Translations under genes and position numbers: made by a program | Assembly: GCF_033406955.1 (NCBI RefSeq) | Contig: NZ_CP137734.1 | Coordinates: 1,550,001-1,614,000 of the forward strand | Origin: Streptomyces violaceoruber | GTDB lineage: Bacteria > Actinomycetota > Actinomycetes > Streptomycetales > Streptomycetaceae | DNA length: 64,000 nt | Direction of reading: 5' to 3' | The notes under the pieces: model-generated | What the model saw: only the letters and a program-made list of their open reading frames with translations | Databases searched by the model: none | What the model was told of the DNA's origin: nothing | Shown: positions 46,525-58,655 of the stretch, one piece after another | Layout: every line of letters begins with the position of its first letter | How positions within the stretch are numbered: position 1 is the first letter of the stretch

Positions 46525-47172
46525 ATGGCCAAGCAGGACCGGGCGATCCGCACGCGGCAGACGATCCTGGACGCCGCGGCGCAGGTCTTCGAGAAGCAGG
46601 GCTACCAAGCTGCCACGATCACGGAGATCCTCAAGGTGGCCGGGGTGACCAAGGGAGCCCTCTACTTCCACTTCCAGTCCAAGGAAGAACTGGCGCTGGG
46701 CGTCTTCGACGCCCAGGAACCACCACAGGCCGTTCCGGAGCAACCCCTCCGGCTGCAAGAACTCATCGACATGGGCATGTTGTTCTGTCACCGCTTGCGC
46801 ACGAACGTCGTGGCCCGGGCCGGCGTGCGCCTCTCCATGGACCAGCAGGCGCACGGTCTCGATCGCCGAGGACCCTTCCGTCGCTGGCACGAGACACTCC
46901 TGAAGCTGCTGAACCAGGCCAAGGAGAACGGTGAGTTGCTGCCCCATGTGGTCACCACCGACTCGGCCGATCTCTACGTGGGCACGTTCGCCGGGATACA
47001 GGTCGTGTCCCAGACGGTCAGCGACTACCAGGACCTCGAACACCGCTACGCGCTGCTGCAGAAGCACATCCTGCCCGCCATCGCGGTTCCCTCCGTGCTG
47101 GCCGCGCTCGATCTCTCCGAGGAGCGCGGAGCACGCCTCGCGGCCGAACTGGCACCGACCGGGAAGGACTGA
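46525..47172 (+). CDS. scbR: Gamma-butyrolactone receptor ScbR (TetR family)
   Basis: 215-residue TetR-family repressor. The N-terminal helix-turn-helix (about residues 10-56) includes ATITEILKVAGVTKGALYFHF; the rest is the alpha-helical ligand domain of ArpA-type receptors, with the conserved Trp in RRWHETLLKLL. Without ligand it binds ARE palindromes, and butyrolactone releases it. The ATG at 46525 was chosen because it follows AAGGAGG at ideal spacing and starts with the conserved AKQDRAIRTRQ. An ATG six codons earlier (46507), also with a purine-rich leader, is possible. Known targets in S. coelicolor are scbA, itself and the cluster SARP gene cpkO; the first two operators are visible here. 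The gene diverges from scbA and converges on the scbB-like gene. Confidence 0.96.
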   Translation: MAKQDRAIRTRQTILDAAAQVFEKQGYQAATITEILKVAGVTKGALYFHFQSKEELALGVFDAQEPPQAVPEQPLRLQELIDMGMLFCHRLRTNVVARAGVRLSMDQQAHGLDRRGPFRRWHETLLKLLNQAKENGELLPHVVTTDSADLYVGTFAGIQVVSQTVSDYQDLEHRYALLQKHILPAIAVPSVLAALDLSEERGARLAAELAPTGKD

Positions 47173-47231
47173 CCGCCGAAGCGCCCGCACCGGATACCGA
47201 CCCGCCGTGCCCGAGCGGCCGACCGGGGCCG

Positions 47232-47259
47232 CCTACGGGCCCGGCGGCGGGCCCGTAGG
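47232..47259. terminator. Hairpin between convergent scbR and scbB-like genes
   Basis: An 11-bp perfect stem (CCTACGGGCCC and its complement) with a 6-nt loop sits 59 nt after the scbR stop and 28 nt before the stop of the opposing gene. Confidence 0.8.
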
Positions 47260-47287
47260 TCTGCCCTGCGTACCGAAGCGTGGCGGG

Positions 47288-48076
47288 TCAGAGAATCGTT
47301 CCGCCTGTGGCATCGACGTACTGGCCGGTGATCCACCGTGAGTCGTCGGAGGCCAGAAAGGCCACCACGTCGGCGATGTCGTCGGGTCTGCCGATGCGGT
47401 TGAACACGGAGTAGGCGGCCAGTGCCGCGGCCGCCTCGGGGGTCTGCCGCCGCCGTGCGTTCATGTCCGTCTCCACGAAACCCGGCGCCACCGCGTTGAC
47501 CGTGATCCCCCGTTCCCCCAGTTGCCTGGCCAGGGCGAGCGTGAGCGTGTCCACCGCACCCTTGGTCATCGCGTATCCGATGGACTCGGGGAACGCGCGC
47601 CGGGTCGCGGCAGACGAGATGTTGATGATCCGCCCGCCGTCGCGCAGTCGTTTCAGTCCGTGCTGGACCAGGAACAGCGGTGCCCGGACGTTGACGGCGA
47701 CCAGTCGGTCGAAGACCTCCTCGGTGACTTCCGTGATCCGTCCCGAGCCGCTGACGCCCGCGTTGTTCACCAGGATGTCGAACTCGGGCGGCACTCCGAA
47801 TTCGCCCATCCCGGCGTCGAACGCCGCGTAGAGCGCGGCCGCGTCACCCACGACGCCGAGTTCGGCCCGGATGGCCAACGCCTGTCCGCCGCTGCTCCGG
47901 ATGGTCTCGACGGTCTCTCGCGCCGCCGCCTCGCTGCTGCCGTAGTGGACTGCCACGAGCGCCCCGTCCGCGGCCAGCCGCAGGGCGATACCGCGTCCGA
48001 TGCCCCGGCTTCCCCCGGTCACCAGGGCGGTCTTGCCCTCCAGCGGTCTTCCATACCTCGTCCCATGTGCACGCAT
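47288..48076 (-). CDS. scbB: Classical SDR ketoreductase, probable ScbB
   Basis: 262 residues from the ATG at 48076. It is a classical short-chain dehydrogenase: TGGSRGIG for NADPH, NNAG, a serine in INISSAA and the catalytic YAMTK, then the PGFVETDM segment. Closest by pattern to FabG-type 3-oxoacyl reductases. The start is uncertain: ATG at 48106 and GTG at 48139 are in frame, but the first has no ribosome site and the second has one too close. The gene converges on scbR and is part of the butyrolactone block, so reduction of the 6-keto group of the signal precursor is the likely job. I recall it as scbB in S. coelicolor; the symbol is less sure than the family. Regulation was not visible in the 162-bp upstream gap. 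Confidence 0.8.
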   Translation of the reverse strand: MRAHGTRYGRPLEGKTALVTGGSRGIGRGIALRLAADGALVAVHYGSSEAAARETVETIRSSGGQALAIRAELGVVGDAAALYAAFDAGMGEFGVPPEFDILVNNAGVSGSGRITEVTEEVFDRLVAVNVRAPLFLVQHGLKRLRDGGRIINISSAATRRAFPESIGYAMTKGAVDTLTLALARQLGERGITVNAVAPGFVETDMNARRRQTPEAAAALAAYSVFNRIGRPDDIADVVAFLASDDSRWITGQYVDATGGTIL

Positions 48077-48238
48077 ATCAGCCCCCGCCGTGCGTGAGCG
48101 ACCCATGGCGGCCGCTCGGCCGTTCGAATCGACGGTCACAGCCTACCTGTGACCGCGTCAGACGGGGCCGGAGTGGCCCGGTTGGACGGCTGGGGCCAGA
48201 TCGGGCGGCGCGCACGGGGAACCGGCGCCGGTCAGGGG

Positions 48239-50664
<2,426 letters not shown>

Positions 50665-50668
<4 letters not shown>

Positions 50669-53598
50669 GAGGGCCTCCGCAGGGACACCAGGTCGGACAG
50701 TTCACGCGCCGTCAGTTCGGTGAGGGCCGACTCTCCGGAGCCGAGGATCGCGTCGGCCAGGGCCCGCTTGGACTGGAGCATCTCGGCGATGCGGTCCTCG
50801 ACCGTGCCCTCGGTGATGAGCCGGTGGACCTGGACCGGCTGGGTCTGGCCGATGCGGTAGGCGCGGTCGGTGGCCTGCTCCTCCACGGCCGGGTTCCACC
50901 AGCGGTCGAAGTGCACGACGTGGCCGGCGCGGGTGAGGTTCAGGCCGGTGCCCGCGGCCTTCAGGGACAGGACGAGCACCGGAGTCGCCCCGCTCTGGAA
51001 ACGGTCCACCATCCGCTCGCGCTCCGGCACCGGCGTACCGCCGTGCAGGAGGTCGACCGGGACCGCGCGGGCGGCCAGGTGGGAAGTGATGAGGCGGGCC
51101 ATGCCGACGTACTGCGTGAAGACCAGCACCGAGCCGTCCTCCGCGAGCACCGTGTCCAGCAGCTCGTCCAGCAGGGCGAGCTTGCCCGAGCGGGCGGTCA
51201 TCCGGTCGGTCCCGCCCGGCGGGTGCTCCTCCTTCAGGAACAGCGCGGGGTGGTCGCAGATCTGCTTGAGCGAGGTCAGCAGCTTGAGGACGAGGCCGCG
51301 GCGGCCGATGCCCTCGGCCTCCTCGATGGCGAGCATCGACTCGCGCACCACCGCCTCGTACAGCGCGGCCTGCTCGCGGGTGAGCGGGACGGGGTGGTCC
51401 GTCTCGGTCTTCGGCGGCAGCTCGGGGACGATGCCCGGGTCGGACTTCCTGCGGCGCAGGAGGAAGGGGCGGATGAGGCGGGCGAGGCGCTCCACCGCCT
51501 GGTCGTCCTCGCCGTTCTCCACCGCGCGCGCGTGCCGGGCTCGGAAGGACTTCAGGGGGCCGAGCAGCCCGGGCGTGGTCCAGTCGAGCAGCGCCCACAG
51601 CTCGGAGAGGTTGTTCTCCACCGGGGTGCCGGTCAGGGCCACCCGCGCCGGGGACGGGATGGTGCGCAGGGCCTTCGCCGTGGCCGAGTACGGGTTCTTC
51701 ACGTGCTGGGCCTCGTCCGCGACGACCATGCCCCAGGGCTGCTCGGCCAGGGTCGTGGCGGCGGACCGCATGGTGCCGTAGGTGGTGAGGACGAAGCCGC
51801 CCGTCAGGTCGTCGAGGGTGCGGTCGGGGCCGTGGAAACGCCGGACCGGGACTCCGGGCGCGAACCGGTTGATCTCCCGCTGCCAGTTGCCCAGGAGGGA
51901 GGCGGGGCAGACCACCAGGGTCGGTTCGGTGCGGGCGCGCCTGAGGTGCAGGGCGATGACGGTGACGGTCTTGCCGAGGCCCATGTCGTCGGCGAGGCAG
52001 CCACCGAGGCCGAGCGAGGTCATGAGGTCCAGCCAGGCCAGGCCGCGCAACTGGTAGTCGCGCAGGGTGGCGTGCAGGCCGGGCGGTGCTTCGGCGGGGC
52101 GCACCCCCGCGGTGAGCCGGTCGCGCAGGGCGGCCAGCGCGCCGACGGGCACCACCTCGACCGTCTCGCCGTCGGTCTCGGCGCTGCCGGTGAGGGCGAC
52201 GGAGAGGGCGTCGACCGGGTCGAGCAGGCCCAGGTCGCGCTTGCGGGCCCGGCGGACGAGCGCCGGGTCGACCAGCACCCAGCGGTCGCGGAGCCGGACG
52301 ACCGGGCGGTGGGCCTCCGCGAGGGTGTCCATCTCGGCCTCGGTGAGCGGATCGCCGCCGATCGCGAGCTGCCAGCGGAACTGGAGCAGGTCCTCGCTCT
52401 CGAAGAAGCCCGTGCCGTCGGTCGCCGAACCGGGCGCGGTCCTGATCACCGCGGTCGCGGTGAGGTCCTGGGCCAGGTCGCGGGGCCAGTGCACGGCGAC
52501 CCCGGCGGCGGCCAGCCGGCCGGCCGCCACTCCCAACAAGTCGGTGACCTCCTCCTCGGACAGGGCGAGTACGTCGGGCACGTCCTGGTCGGTGAGCCGG
52601 TCCAGCGGCGGCCAGACCCGCGCCGCGCGGCGCACCGCCAGGGCGGTGTCCACGCGCGTGCGGGCACCGAACGCCGCGTCCGCCGTCCCCGACCACAGGT
52701 CCGCCGCGTCGGCGACGAGGGTGGGGTCGGCGAGGCTGTGCACCTGGACGACGGCCGCGCCGGCGTTGCGCGCGCCGACGCCTCCGCTCCCGCTCCCGGG
52801 GGCTCCCTCCCCCTCCCGGTCGAACAGGTCGTACGCCGACAGGTCCAGGCGGAGCGAGATGCGCACGCCCGCGTCCATGCCGGCGGCGACCTCCGCGGCC
52901 CAGTCGTGGGCGTCCGGCAGGCGCCGGGCCTCGCTCGCGGCGAACGGCCGTCCTGAGGCGTGGGGCGCGGCCGGGGTGCGGGGCAGGGTGTCGGCGACCG
53001 CGTCCAGGAAGGCGCGGACCAGCGCTTCCGGCTCCGGCAGCCGGATCGGTCCGGGGCCGTCGAGGGGGACCGCGTGGCCCTCGGGCGGCAGGGCGGCGGC
53101 CACGGCCCGCAGGTGCGCGATGTCGTCGGGGTCGAGTGGCCCGGCCCGCCAGGCGTCGTGACCGGTCGGCGTCAGGCCGGGCAGCAGGCGGCCGCGCGCG
53201 GTGAGCCGCAGGGCGTGCAGGGCCGCCGCGCCCCAGCAGGCGGTGGCCGGGTGGGCGGCCCGGTCGTGCCGGGCGCGCACCAGGTGGGGCAGCGCCTCGG
53301 CGAGCGGCAGCGACAGCGCGGGCGCGGTCCCGCGCCGCACGCCGGCGCCGTGCCGCCGCACGACGGTCAGCTCCGTCGGCCCGCCGGACCGCTCGCCGTC
53401 CCCGTGCCCGTGCCCGTCCCCGGCGGCCGCTCCCCCGAAGTCCTCTGCTGCGTCTACCGGCCCGCCGTCGGGATTCCAGAAGGCGATCCGTCCCTCGCGC
53501 GGGAGTGGTGCGGGCAGGAAGACGGCCGCGAGCCCGACGGGGACGCACGCCGTCGTCGCCCCGGCCCGCCCTGCCTCCGTCACGGCCATGTCGCCCAT
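50665..53598 (-). CDS. SNF2-family DNA-dependent ATPase/helicase
   Basis: 977 residues from the ATG at 53598. The C-terminal half holds a complete SNF2 motor: Walker A LADDMGLGKTVTVIAL, the Walker B box as DEAQH, and motif VI GLNLTRAGHVVHFDRWWN followed by ATDRAYRIGQ. The N-terminal half (to about 470) is a bacterial SNF2-associated region with low similarity to motifs I know. Such ATPases translocate on double-stranded DNA and remodel nucleoprotein; bacterial RapA is a relative. Start choice: GTG at 53610 is too close to its GGGAGG site; the frame reaches 53751, but that extension only translates a hexamer repeat. Downstream it overlaps the SWIM gene by 4 nt; 157 nt upstream lies the membrane protein gene. 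Confidence 0.9.
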
Positions 53599-53694
53599 AC
53601 GTTCTGTCACCTCCCGCCCGTCCACCCGATCAGATGTCTTCGACTCTACGGGCGGGGTCTGACAATCGGCTCCGACGGCCTGCCACCAGTCCCT

Positions 53695-53741
53695 GGGACG
53701 GGGCGGGGCGGGGCGGGCGAAGGCAAAGGCAAAGGCAAAGG
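53695..53741. repeat. G-run cluster and GGCAAA hexamers upstream of the helicase
   Basis: Four G-runs spaced by single C residues (53700-53717, with one more GGG at 53695) could form a G-quadruplex on the plus strand. They are followed by one GGCGAA and three GGCAAA units (53716-53739). The block lies in the 157-bp leader of the SNF2 gene. Confidence 0.7.
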
Positions 53742-53755
53742 CGGGGGGCACGGCC

Positions 53756-54337
53756 CTACGGAACGGTGTGCGAGACCACGTACACCATCGGGTAGTCGGG
53801 ATTGTCCATGTTCACGACGACGTCCTGGGTCGGCGCCGGATTCTTCTGCTCGTTGACGACACCCCACCAGGAGCCGGACCCGCCGAACTGCCAGCCGGTG
53901 ACCCGCTGGGCGCGGTCACTGATCGCGATCTTGCCCTTCCTCAGCGCGTCCCGGTCGACGCCCAGCCCCGCCAGGAAGACGTCGAGACCGGCACCGGTGG
54001 TCTCGAACTGGACGTAGAGCCGGCTGGTCTTCCAGTTGTTCGTCTCGTAGTACGCGACCTCTTCGGCCGGGACCGGGACGGGCACCTCGTAGATGCGGCG
54101 TTGCAGCTTGGAGGGCCAGCCGCTGGTCATACCGGTCGCCGCGTACTTCGCCTCCTTGTCCCGGCCGCTGTCGCGGCTCTGGTTGGCGGAGATCACCAGG
54201 TAACCGGCCGGGACGCCGATGAGCAGCACGATGATGAGCAGGGTGAGCGTCCGGCGGCGGATCATGTGCCGGCGGCCCTCGGCAGCGGCGCCGGCCGGCT
54301 CCGGGGGGCCGGGCTGGTGGGGCAGGGACTCCGTCAC
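53756..54337 (-). CDS. Membrane-anchored protein of unknown function
   Basis: 193 residues with a GTG start at 54337 that overlaps the ROK kinase stop in GTGA. The N-terminus is proline-rich and cytoplasmic, followed by Arg-Arg-Arg and a single hydrophobic helix (about 30-50, LTLLIIVLLIGVPAGYLVIS). The remaining 140 residues should be outside the membrane. That part resembles small secreted beta-rich domains (EVAYYETNNWKTSRLYVQF, GWQFGGSGSWWGVVN). I do not recognise the family. Translational coupling to the sugar kinase implies co-expression but not a shared function. Confidence 0.8.
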   Translation of the reverse strand: MTESLPHQPGPPEPAGAAAEGRRHMIRRRTLTLLIIVLLIGVPAGYLVISANQSRDSGRDKEAKYAATGMTSGWPSKLQRRIYEVPVPVPAEEVAYYETNNWKTSRLYVQFETTGAGLDVFLAGLGVDRDALRKGKIAISDRAQRVTGWQFGGSGSWWGVVNEQKNPAPTQDVVVNMDNPDYPMVYVVSHTVP

Positions 54338-55482
54338 AGCGACTCCCGGGACTCACGGCGGGCCTCGGCGTACCGCTCGTAGCGCTCGTACCGCTCCACC
54401 CGGCGCCGCTTGGCCCGGCGGAAGCGGCGGGCGACCAGCCGGGACAGGTCGGCGGCGCCCACCATGCCGGCCTCGGGGCCGAGCTGGGCGCGGACGATGC
54501 GGGCCTCGGGGCGGTAGCCGCGGCCGGTGAGCTGGCGCTTGAAGGCGTCGCGCGCGGGGCCGATCAGCAGGTCGTCGGCGGCGCTGACCCCGCCGCCGAT
54601 CACGAAGCAGGACGGGTCGAGGGCCGCGGCGAGGTTCGCGATGCCGACGCCGAGCCACTGTCCGATGTCCTGGAGCAGCTCGACGCACATGGCGTCGCCC
54701 TCGCGGGCCAGCTCGGTGATCATCGGGCCGGTGATGTCGCCGATGCTGCCCTTGACGTGCTCGATGATCCCGTACGCCACCGGGGAGTCGGCGGCGGCCA
54801 GCTCCCGGGCCTCCCTGACCAGGGCGTTCCCGGAGCTGTACTGCTCCCAGCAGCCGCGGTTGCCGCACGGGCAGCGATGGCCGCCGGGGACGACCTGCAT
54901 GTGCCCGAACTCGCCGGCGACGCCGTACTTGCCCCGCTTGACCTGGCCGTCCTCGAGGATCGCGCCGCCGATGCCGGTGCCGAGCGTGATCATGACGAGG
55001 TGGTCCTCGCCGCGGCCCGCGCCGAAGCGCCACTCGGCCCAGGCGGCGGTGTTGGCGTCGTTGTCCACCAGGACGGGCACGGCGAGGCGGCCGGCGATGC
55101 GGTCGCGCAGCGGTTCGTTGCGCCAGGACAGGTGGGGGGCGAACAGGACGCGGTTGCGGTCGGCGTCGACCCAGCCGGCCGCGCCGATCCCGACGGCGTG
55201 CACGTCGTGCCGGTCGGAGAGGTCCAGGACCAGTTCGACGATCGTGTCCTCGACGACCTTCGGGCTCTTGGACTTGTCCGGGGTCTCCGTGCGGAGCTTC
55301 TCCAGGATGTTGCCGTCGGCGTCGACGACACCCGCCATGACCTTCGTGCCGCCGATGTCGATGCCGACCGTGGGCACGCGGGGTGCCGTGAGGTGCGAGC
55401 GGCGTTCCCTCGTGCCCACGGTGCGCAGGACCGGGGCGCGGCGGGAGCCGATGGGGGCGGTGAAGTCGCGGTAGGTGCTCAT
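54334..55482 (-). CDS. ROK-family sugar kinase (glucokinase-like)
   Basis: 382-residue ROK kinase. Motifs in order: GIDIGGTKV (phosphate 1 loop), the catalytic Asp in VPVLVDNDANTAAWAE, TLGTGIGGAI (phosphate 2), and the zinc signature HRCPCGNRGCWEQY. The C-terminal tail is strongly basic (RRFRRAKRRRVERYERYERY), with a small YER repeat. No N-terminal helix-turn-helix is present, so it is an enzyme rather than a NagC-type repressor. ATG at 55482 has no clear ribosome site; residues 1-35 before the kinase fold are poorly conserved in look, so a later start is possible. It follows the ABC importer on the same strand after 115 bp and may phosphorylate the imported sugar. Confidence 0.88.
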   Translation of the reverse strand: MSTYRDFTAPIGSRRAPVLRTVGTRERRSHLTAPRVPTVGIDIGGTKVMAGVVDADGNILEKLRTETPDKSKSPKVVEDTIVELVLDLSDRHDVHAVGIGAAGWVDADRNRVLFAPHLSWRNEPLRDRIAGRLAVPVLVDNDANTAAWAEWRFGAGRGEDHLVMITLGTGIGGAILEDGQVKRGKYGVAGEFGHMQVVPGGHRCPCGNRGCWEQYSSGNALVREARELAAADSPVAYGIIEHVKGSIGDITGPMITELAREGDAMCVELLQDIGQWLGVGIANLAAALDPSCFVIGGGVSAADDLLIGPARDAFKRQLTGRGYRPEARIVRAQLGPEAGMVGAADLSRLVARRFRRAKRRRVERYERYERYAEARRESRESL

Positions 55483-55597
55483 CGGGTGCGATTGTGCCGC
55501 ACGGGTGTGCCGGGTGCCGAATGGACAGGGGGCGGGCGGAGCGGTTCGTTGCCGGGTGCCAGTACGTCGTTGCTGGTCGTGCGGTCCCCCGCGCCCC

Positions 55598-56389
55598 TTA
55601 CCCGCGTTCCAGCTCATGACGTAGATCGTCCAGCTCCGTTCCACCGGCCATCTGCTGGGTCAGCTCGTCCAGCGTCACCTCGTCACGCGTCTGATTGGCG
55701 ACCATCGTGCCCCTCTTCAGGAGGACGAAGCGGTCGCCCACCAGGTACGCGTGGTGTGGGTTGTGGGTGATCAGCACAACACCGAGTCCCTGGTCACGTG
55801 CCGCCGCCACGTATTTCAGGACCACACCCGACTGCTTCACGCCCAATGCCGCCGTCGGCTCGTCCAGGACGAGCACCTTCGCGCCGAAGTACACCGCGCG
55901 GGCGATCGCCACGCACTGGCGCTCGCCGCCGGAGAGGGTGCCGATGGGCTGGTCGACGTCACGGAGGTCGATGCCCATGCGCAGGAGTTCCGCGTGGGTG
56001 GTGCGGCGCATGTGGTCGACGTCCATGCGCTTGAACGGGGCGACGCCCTTGCGCGGCTCGGAGCCGAGGAAGAAGTTGCGCCAGACCGGCATGAGGGGGA
56101 CGACGGCGAGGTCCTGGTAGACGGTGGCGATGCCGCGGTCCAGGGCCTCGCGCGGGGAGGAGAGCCGGGTCTCCTCGCCGTCCAGGCTCAGCGTGCCGCC
56201 GTCGTGCTGGTGCAGCCCGGCGATGATCTTGATGAGGGTGGACTTGCCCGCGCCGTTGTCGCCGAGCACGCAGGTGATCTCGCCGGCGTGGACCTCCAGG
56301 GACACGCCTTCGAGCGCGCGTACGTTGCCGTAGTTCTTGCTGACGCCGGACAGCTCGACGAGCGCCGTACGGTCTTCGTTCCGCGTCAC
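55598..56389 (-). CDS. Sugar ABC importer, ATP-binding protein
   Basis: 263-residue nucleotide-binding subunit with Walker [10 protein letters not shown], signature LSGGERQ and Walker [12 protein letters not shown], with the switch His in THNPHH. Only one ATPase domain is present (fructose/FrcA type), unlike the two-domain RbsA proteins. The GTG at 56389 overlaps the permease stop by 4 nt. The frame is open much further upstream, into the permease gene, but in another phase of real coding, so that extension is rejected. It energises uptake together with the permease and lipoprotein encoded just upstream. Confidence 0.92.
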   Translation of the reverse strand: MTRNEDRTALVELSGVSKNYGNVRALEGVSLEVHAGEITCVLGDNGAGKSTLIKIIAGLHQHDGGTLSLDGEETRLSSPREALDRGIATVYQDLAVVPLMPVWRNFFLGSEPRKGVAPFKRMDVDHMRRTTHAELLRMGIDLRDVDQPIGTLSGGERQCVAIARAVYFGAKVLVLDEPTAALGVKQSGVVLKYVAAARDQGLGVVLITHNPHHAYLVGDRFVLLKRGTMVANQTRDEVTLDELTQQMAGGTELDDLRHELERG

Positions 56390-57426
56390 TTGGTGGCCTC
56401 CGCGCGCTTGCGGACCCAGGCGTTGAGCAGGGTCGCGAGGAGCAGCATCGCTCCGAGGAAGAACTTGAACCAGTCCGGGTTCCACTCGGCGAAGACGATG
56501 CCCTTGCTGGTCATGCCGAAGATGAACGCGCCGACCGCCGAGCCGACGGCGCTGCCGTAGCCGCCGGTGATCAGGCAGCCGCCGATGACGGCCGCGATGA
56601 TGTAGATCAGCTCGTTGCCGACGCCCTCGCCGGACTGGACGACGTCGTAGGAGAAGAGCAGGTGCTGGCCGGAGATCCAGGCGCCGAAACCGACGCCCAT
56701 GTAGAGGCCGATCTTGGTCTTGGCGACCGGGACGCCCACCGCGCGGGCGGCGTCCTTGTTGCCGCCGACCGCGAAGATCCAGTTGCCCGCGCGGGTGCGC
56801 AGCAGGATCCAGCTGGCGACGGCGACCAGGGCGAGCCACCACAGGATGGTCACCTTGAAGCCGACGCCGCCGATCGTGATCGTGGAGGCGAAGACGTCCT
56901 GGGCGGAGGGGAAGCCCTCCATGTCCGCGATCGACTTGGTGGAGACGGTGCCGTCGACGAGCTTGGTGAAGCCCAGGTTCAGGCCGGTCAGCATGAGGAA
57001 CGTGCCGAGCGTGATGATGAAGCTGGGCAGTTTGGTGCGGGTGAGCATGAAGCCGTTGAAGGCGCCGATCGCCAGGGTGACCAGCAGCGACACGACGACG
57101 CCGACCCAGACGTTGGCGGTCATCTGGTAGCTGAACATCGACGACACCAGCGCCGAGGAGGTGACCATGACGCCCGCGGACAGGTCGAACTCCCCGCCGA
57201 TCATCAGCAGCGCCACCGGGACGGCCATGATGCCGATCGTGGAGGCGGCGTAGAGCACCGTGCTGAGGCTGGCGGCGTGCAGGAAGCTGTCGGCGAAGAA
57301 CGCGAAGAAGACGAAGACGGCGATCGCGCCGACGACGGAGCCCAGCTCGGGGCGGCCGAGGAGTTTCCGCAGCCGAGAGGTCTGCAGAATCCTTTCGTCA
57401 ACCGCCTTCACCTGCGTGGCGTTCAT
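56386..57426 (-). CDS. Sugar ABC importer, permease (BPD_transp_2)
   Basis: 346-residue inner-membrane permease of the RbsC/XylH type with about 8-10 hydrophobic helices. The conserved family loop is [20 protein letters not shown]; near the C-terminus [21 protein letters not shown] matches the ATPase-coupling part. ATG at 57426 overlaps the binding-protein stop (ATGA), and its own stop overlaps the ATPase start, so the three genes are translationally coupled. Confidence 0.92.
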   Translation of the reverse strand: MNATQVKAVDERILQTSRLRKLLGRPELGSVVGAIAVFVFFAFFADSFLHAASLSTVLYAASTIGIMAVPVALLMIGGEFDLSAGVMVTSSALVSSMFSYQMTANVWVGVVVSLLVTLAIGAFNGFMLTRTKLPSFIITLGTFLMLTGLNLGFTKLVDGTVSTKSIADMEGFPSAQDVFASTITIGGVGFKVTILWWLALVAVASWILLRTRAGNWIFAVGGNKDAARAVGVPVAKTKIGLYMGVGFGAWISGQHLLFSYDVVQSGEGVGNELIYIIAAVIGGCLITGGYGSAVGSAVGAFIFGMTSKGIVFAEWNPDWFKFFLGAMLLLATLLNAWVRKRAEATK

Positions 57427-58427
57427 CGCGTGCCCCGCTTCGTGTAGTCGGCCAGCGCGGCGGCGTCGTCCTTGGTGATGATCTGCGGCCCGGTGAGCAC
57501 CGGACGGCCGCCGCCGAGGACGTCGGCGTTGTACTTGTACAGCCAGAGCAGGTCGACGGCCTCGTAGCCCTGGAGGTAGGGCTGCTGGTCGACGGCGAAG
57601 CCGAGGGTGCCGTCCGCCAGTCCGGCGGCCACCTTGGCGTTGAGGTCGAACGTGTCGATCTCGGCCTTGCTTCCCGCGCCCTGCTTGGCCTTGACCGCGG
57701 TGTCGGCGTAGGGGGCGCCGAGCGTGACGACGGCGTCGACGGACTTGTCGGTCTGGAGCTTGGCCTCGATGGCGGACTGCACGTCCGGCATGCTGGTGCC
57801 GTTGACGTAGAGCCGCTGGACCTTGCCGTCGAAGGTCTTCTCCACTCCGTCGCAGCGCTGCTCGTGGCCGACGTTGCCCTGCTCGTGGAGCACGCAGACC
57901 GCCTGCTCGCGGCCCCGCTCGTTCAGCTCCTCGCCCACGGCCTCGCCCGCGATGGTCTCGTCCTGGCCGACGTGGGTGAGGGCGCCGAACTCCCTGGACT
58001 CCTCGGAGCCGGAGTTCACCGTGATCACCGGGATGCCCGCCTTGTGCGCTCGGGCGAGGGCGGACTTCATCGCGTCGGGCTTGGCGAGCGTGACGATGAT
58101 GCCGTCGACCTTCTTGTCGATGGCCGCGTTCACCAGCTGGGCCTGCTGCTGCGCCTCGGCGTCGTGGGAGTACAGGAAGTTGATGTTGTCCTTGACCGCG
58201 GCCTGCTCTGCGCCGCTCTGGACGATGTCCCAGAAGGTGTCGCCGTCGCCCGAGTGGGTGATCATCGCGAAGGTCCAGCGGGGGGTGTCCACCGCCGCCC
58301 TGCCCTCGGCCGACGCGGCCTTGCGGGCGTCCTCGGCGCGTTTGCCGCCGGTACTGCTGCAGCCGGCCAGGGACACCGACAGTGCCCCTGCCAGCGCGAT
58401 GCCCACCCATGTCCGAAACCGTGCCAC
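57423..58427 (-). CDS. Sugar ABC importer, substrate-binding lipoprotein
   Basis: 334 residues. A signal peptide (RFRTWVGIALAGALSVSLAGC) ends in a lipobox with Cys21 or near it, so the protein is anchored on the outer face of the membrane. The mature part is a periplasmic-binding type 1 fold like ribose or inositol binders (AKPDAMKSALARAHKAGIPVITVNSG). Two cysteines about 16 residues apart (AVCVLHEQGN...RCDG) could form a disulfide. The GTG at 58427 has AAGAAGGG upstream; the open frame to 58526 lacks this support. It is the first gene of the importer operon. A TGTCCGGACA palindrome lies 139 bp upstream. The sugar cannot be named from sequence; inositol or a rare monosaccharide is possible given the dehydrogenase nearby. 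Confidence 0.9.
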   Translation of the reverse strand: MARFRTWVGIALAGALSVSLAGCSSTGGKRAEDARKAASAEGRAAVDTPRWTFAMITHSGDGDTFWDIVQSGAEQAAVKDNINFLYSHDAEAQQQAQLVNAAIDKKVDGIIVTLAKPDAMKSALARAHKAGIPVITVNSGSEESREFGALTHVGQDETIAGEAVGEELNERGREQAVCVLHEQGNVGHEQRCDGVEKTFDGKVQRLYVNGTSMPDVQSAIEAKLQTDKSVDAVVTLGAPYADTAVKAKQGAGSKAEIDTFDLNAKVAAGLADGTLGFAVDQQPYLQGYEAVDLLWLYKYNADVLGGGRPVLTGPQIITKDDAAALADYTKRGTR

Positions 58428-58523
58428 GAGGCCGTGCCCTTCTTGCTGTGCCGTGCTGTGCGTGCGGGGCCTGCCCGGCCCCGGCCGGGTCTGGAAACCC
58501 CAAACGCCCCATTGTCCGACACA

Positions 58524-58538
58524 CAAGCGGAGCGCTTG
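58524..58538. promoter_or_regulatory. Inverted repeat CAAGCG-GAG-CGCTTG upstream of the importer
   Basis: Perfect 6-bp arms with a 3-bp spacer. It lies between the importer start and the TGTCCGGACA site, just after an imperfect copy of that site (ATTGTCCGAC at 58511-58520). A second regulator site is plausible. Confidence 0.5.
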
Positions 58539-58565
58539 CCTCCGGGGATCGGCCGACGGTCACAT

Positions 58566-58575
58566 TGTCCGGACA
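58566..58575. promoter_or_regulatory. Palindrome TGTCCGGACA, putative GntR operator, copy 1
   Basis: A perfect 10-bp palindrome within ATTGTCCGGACAT, identical over 13 bases to the site at 59469-59481. It sits between the GntR stop and the importer start. Confidence 0.65.
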
Positions 58576-58655
58576 TTGCGACGAACCCGCACGGTGGGGC
58601 CGCCGGTGGGAGCGGCCGGGGAGCGACCGCCGGACGCGGTCGCCGGACGCGGGGC

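Noticed and set aside
48077..48139. Longer scbB-like protein from GTG 48139 or ATG 48106
   Set aside because: The added residues lie before the SDR fold, and ribosome sites are absent or too close; kept only as alternatives.
53599..53751. Upstream extension of the SNF2 gene beginning with alternating Phe-Ala codons
   Set aside because: The extension only translates the GGCAAA repeat and has no ribosome site; the ATG at 53598 has GGGAGG upstream.
55483..55644. N-terminal extension of the ROK kinase
   Set aside because: The extra residues are not kinase-like and precede a good candidate ATG at 55482.
56390..56842. N-terminal extension of the ABC ATPase into the permease gene
   Set aside because: The sequence there encodes conserved permease helices in another frame, and the GTG at 56389 overlaps the permease stop in the usual way.
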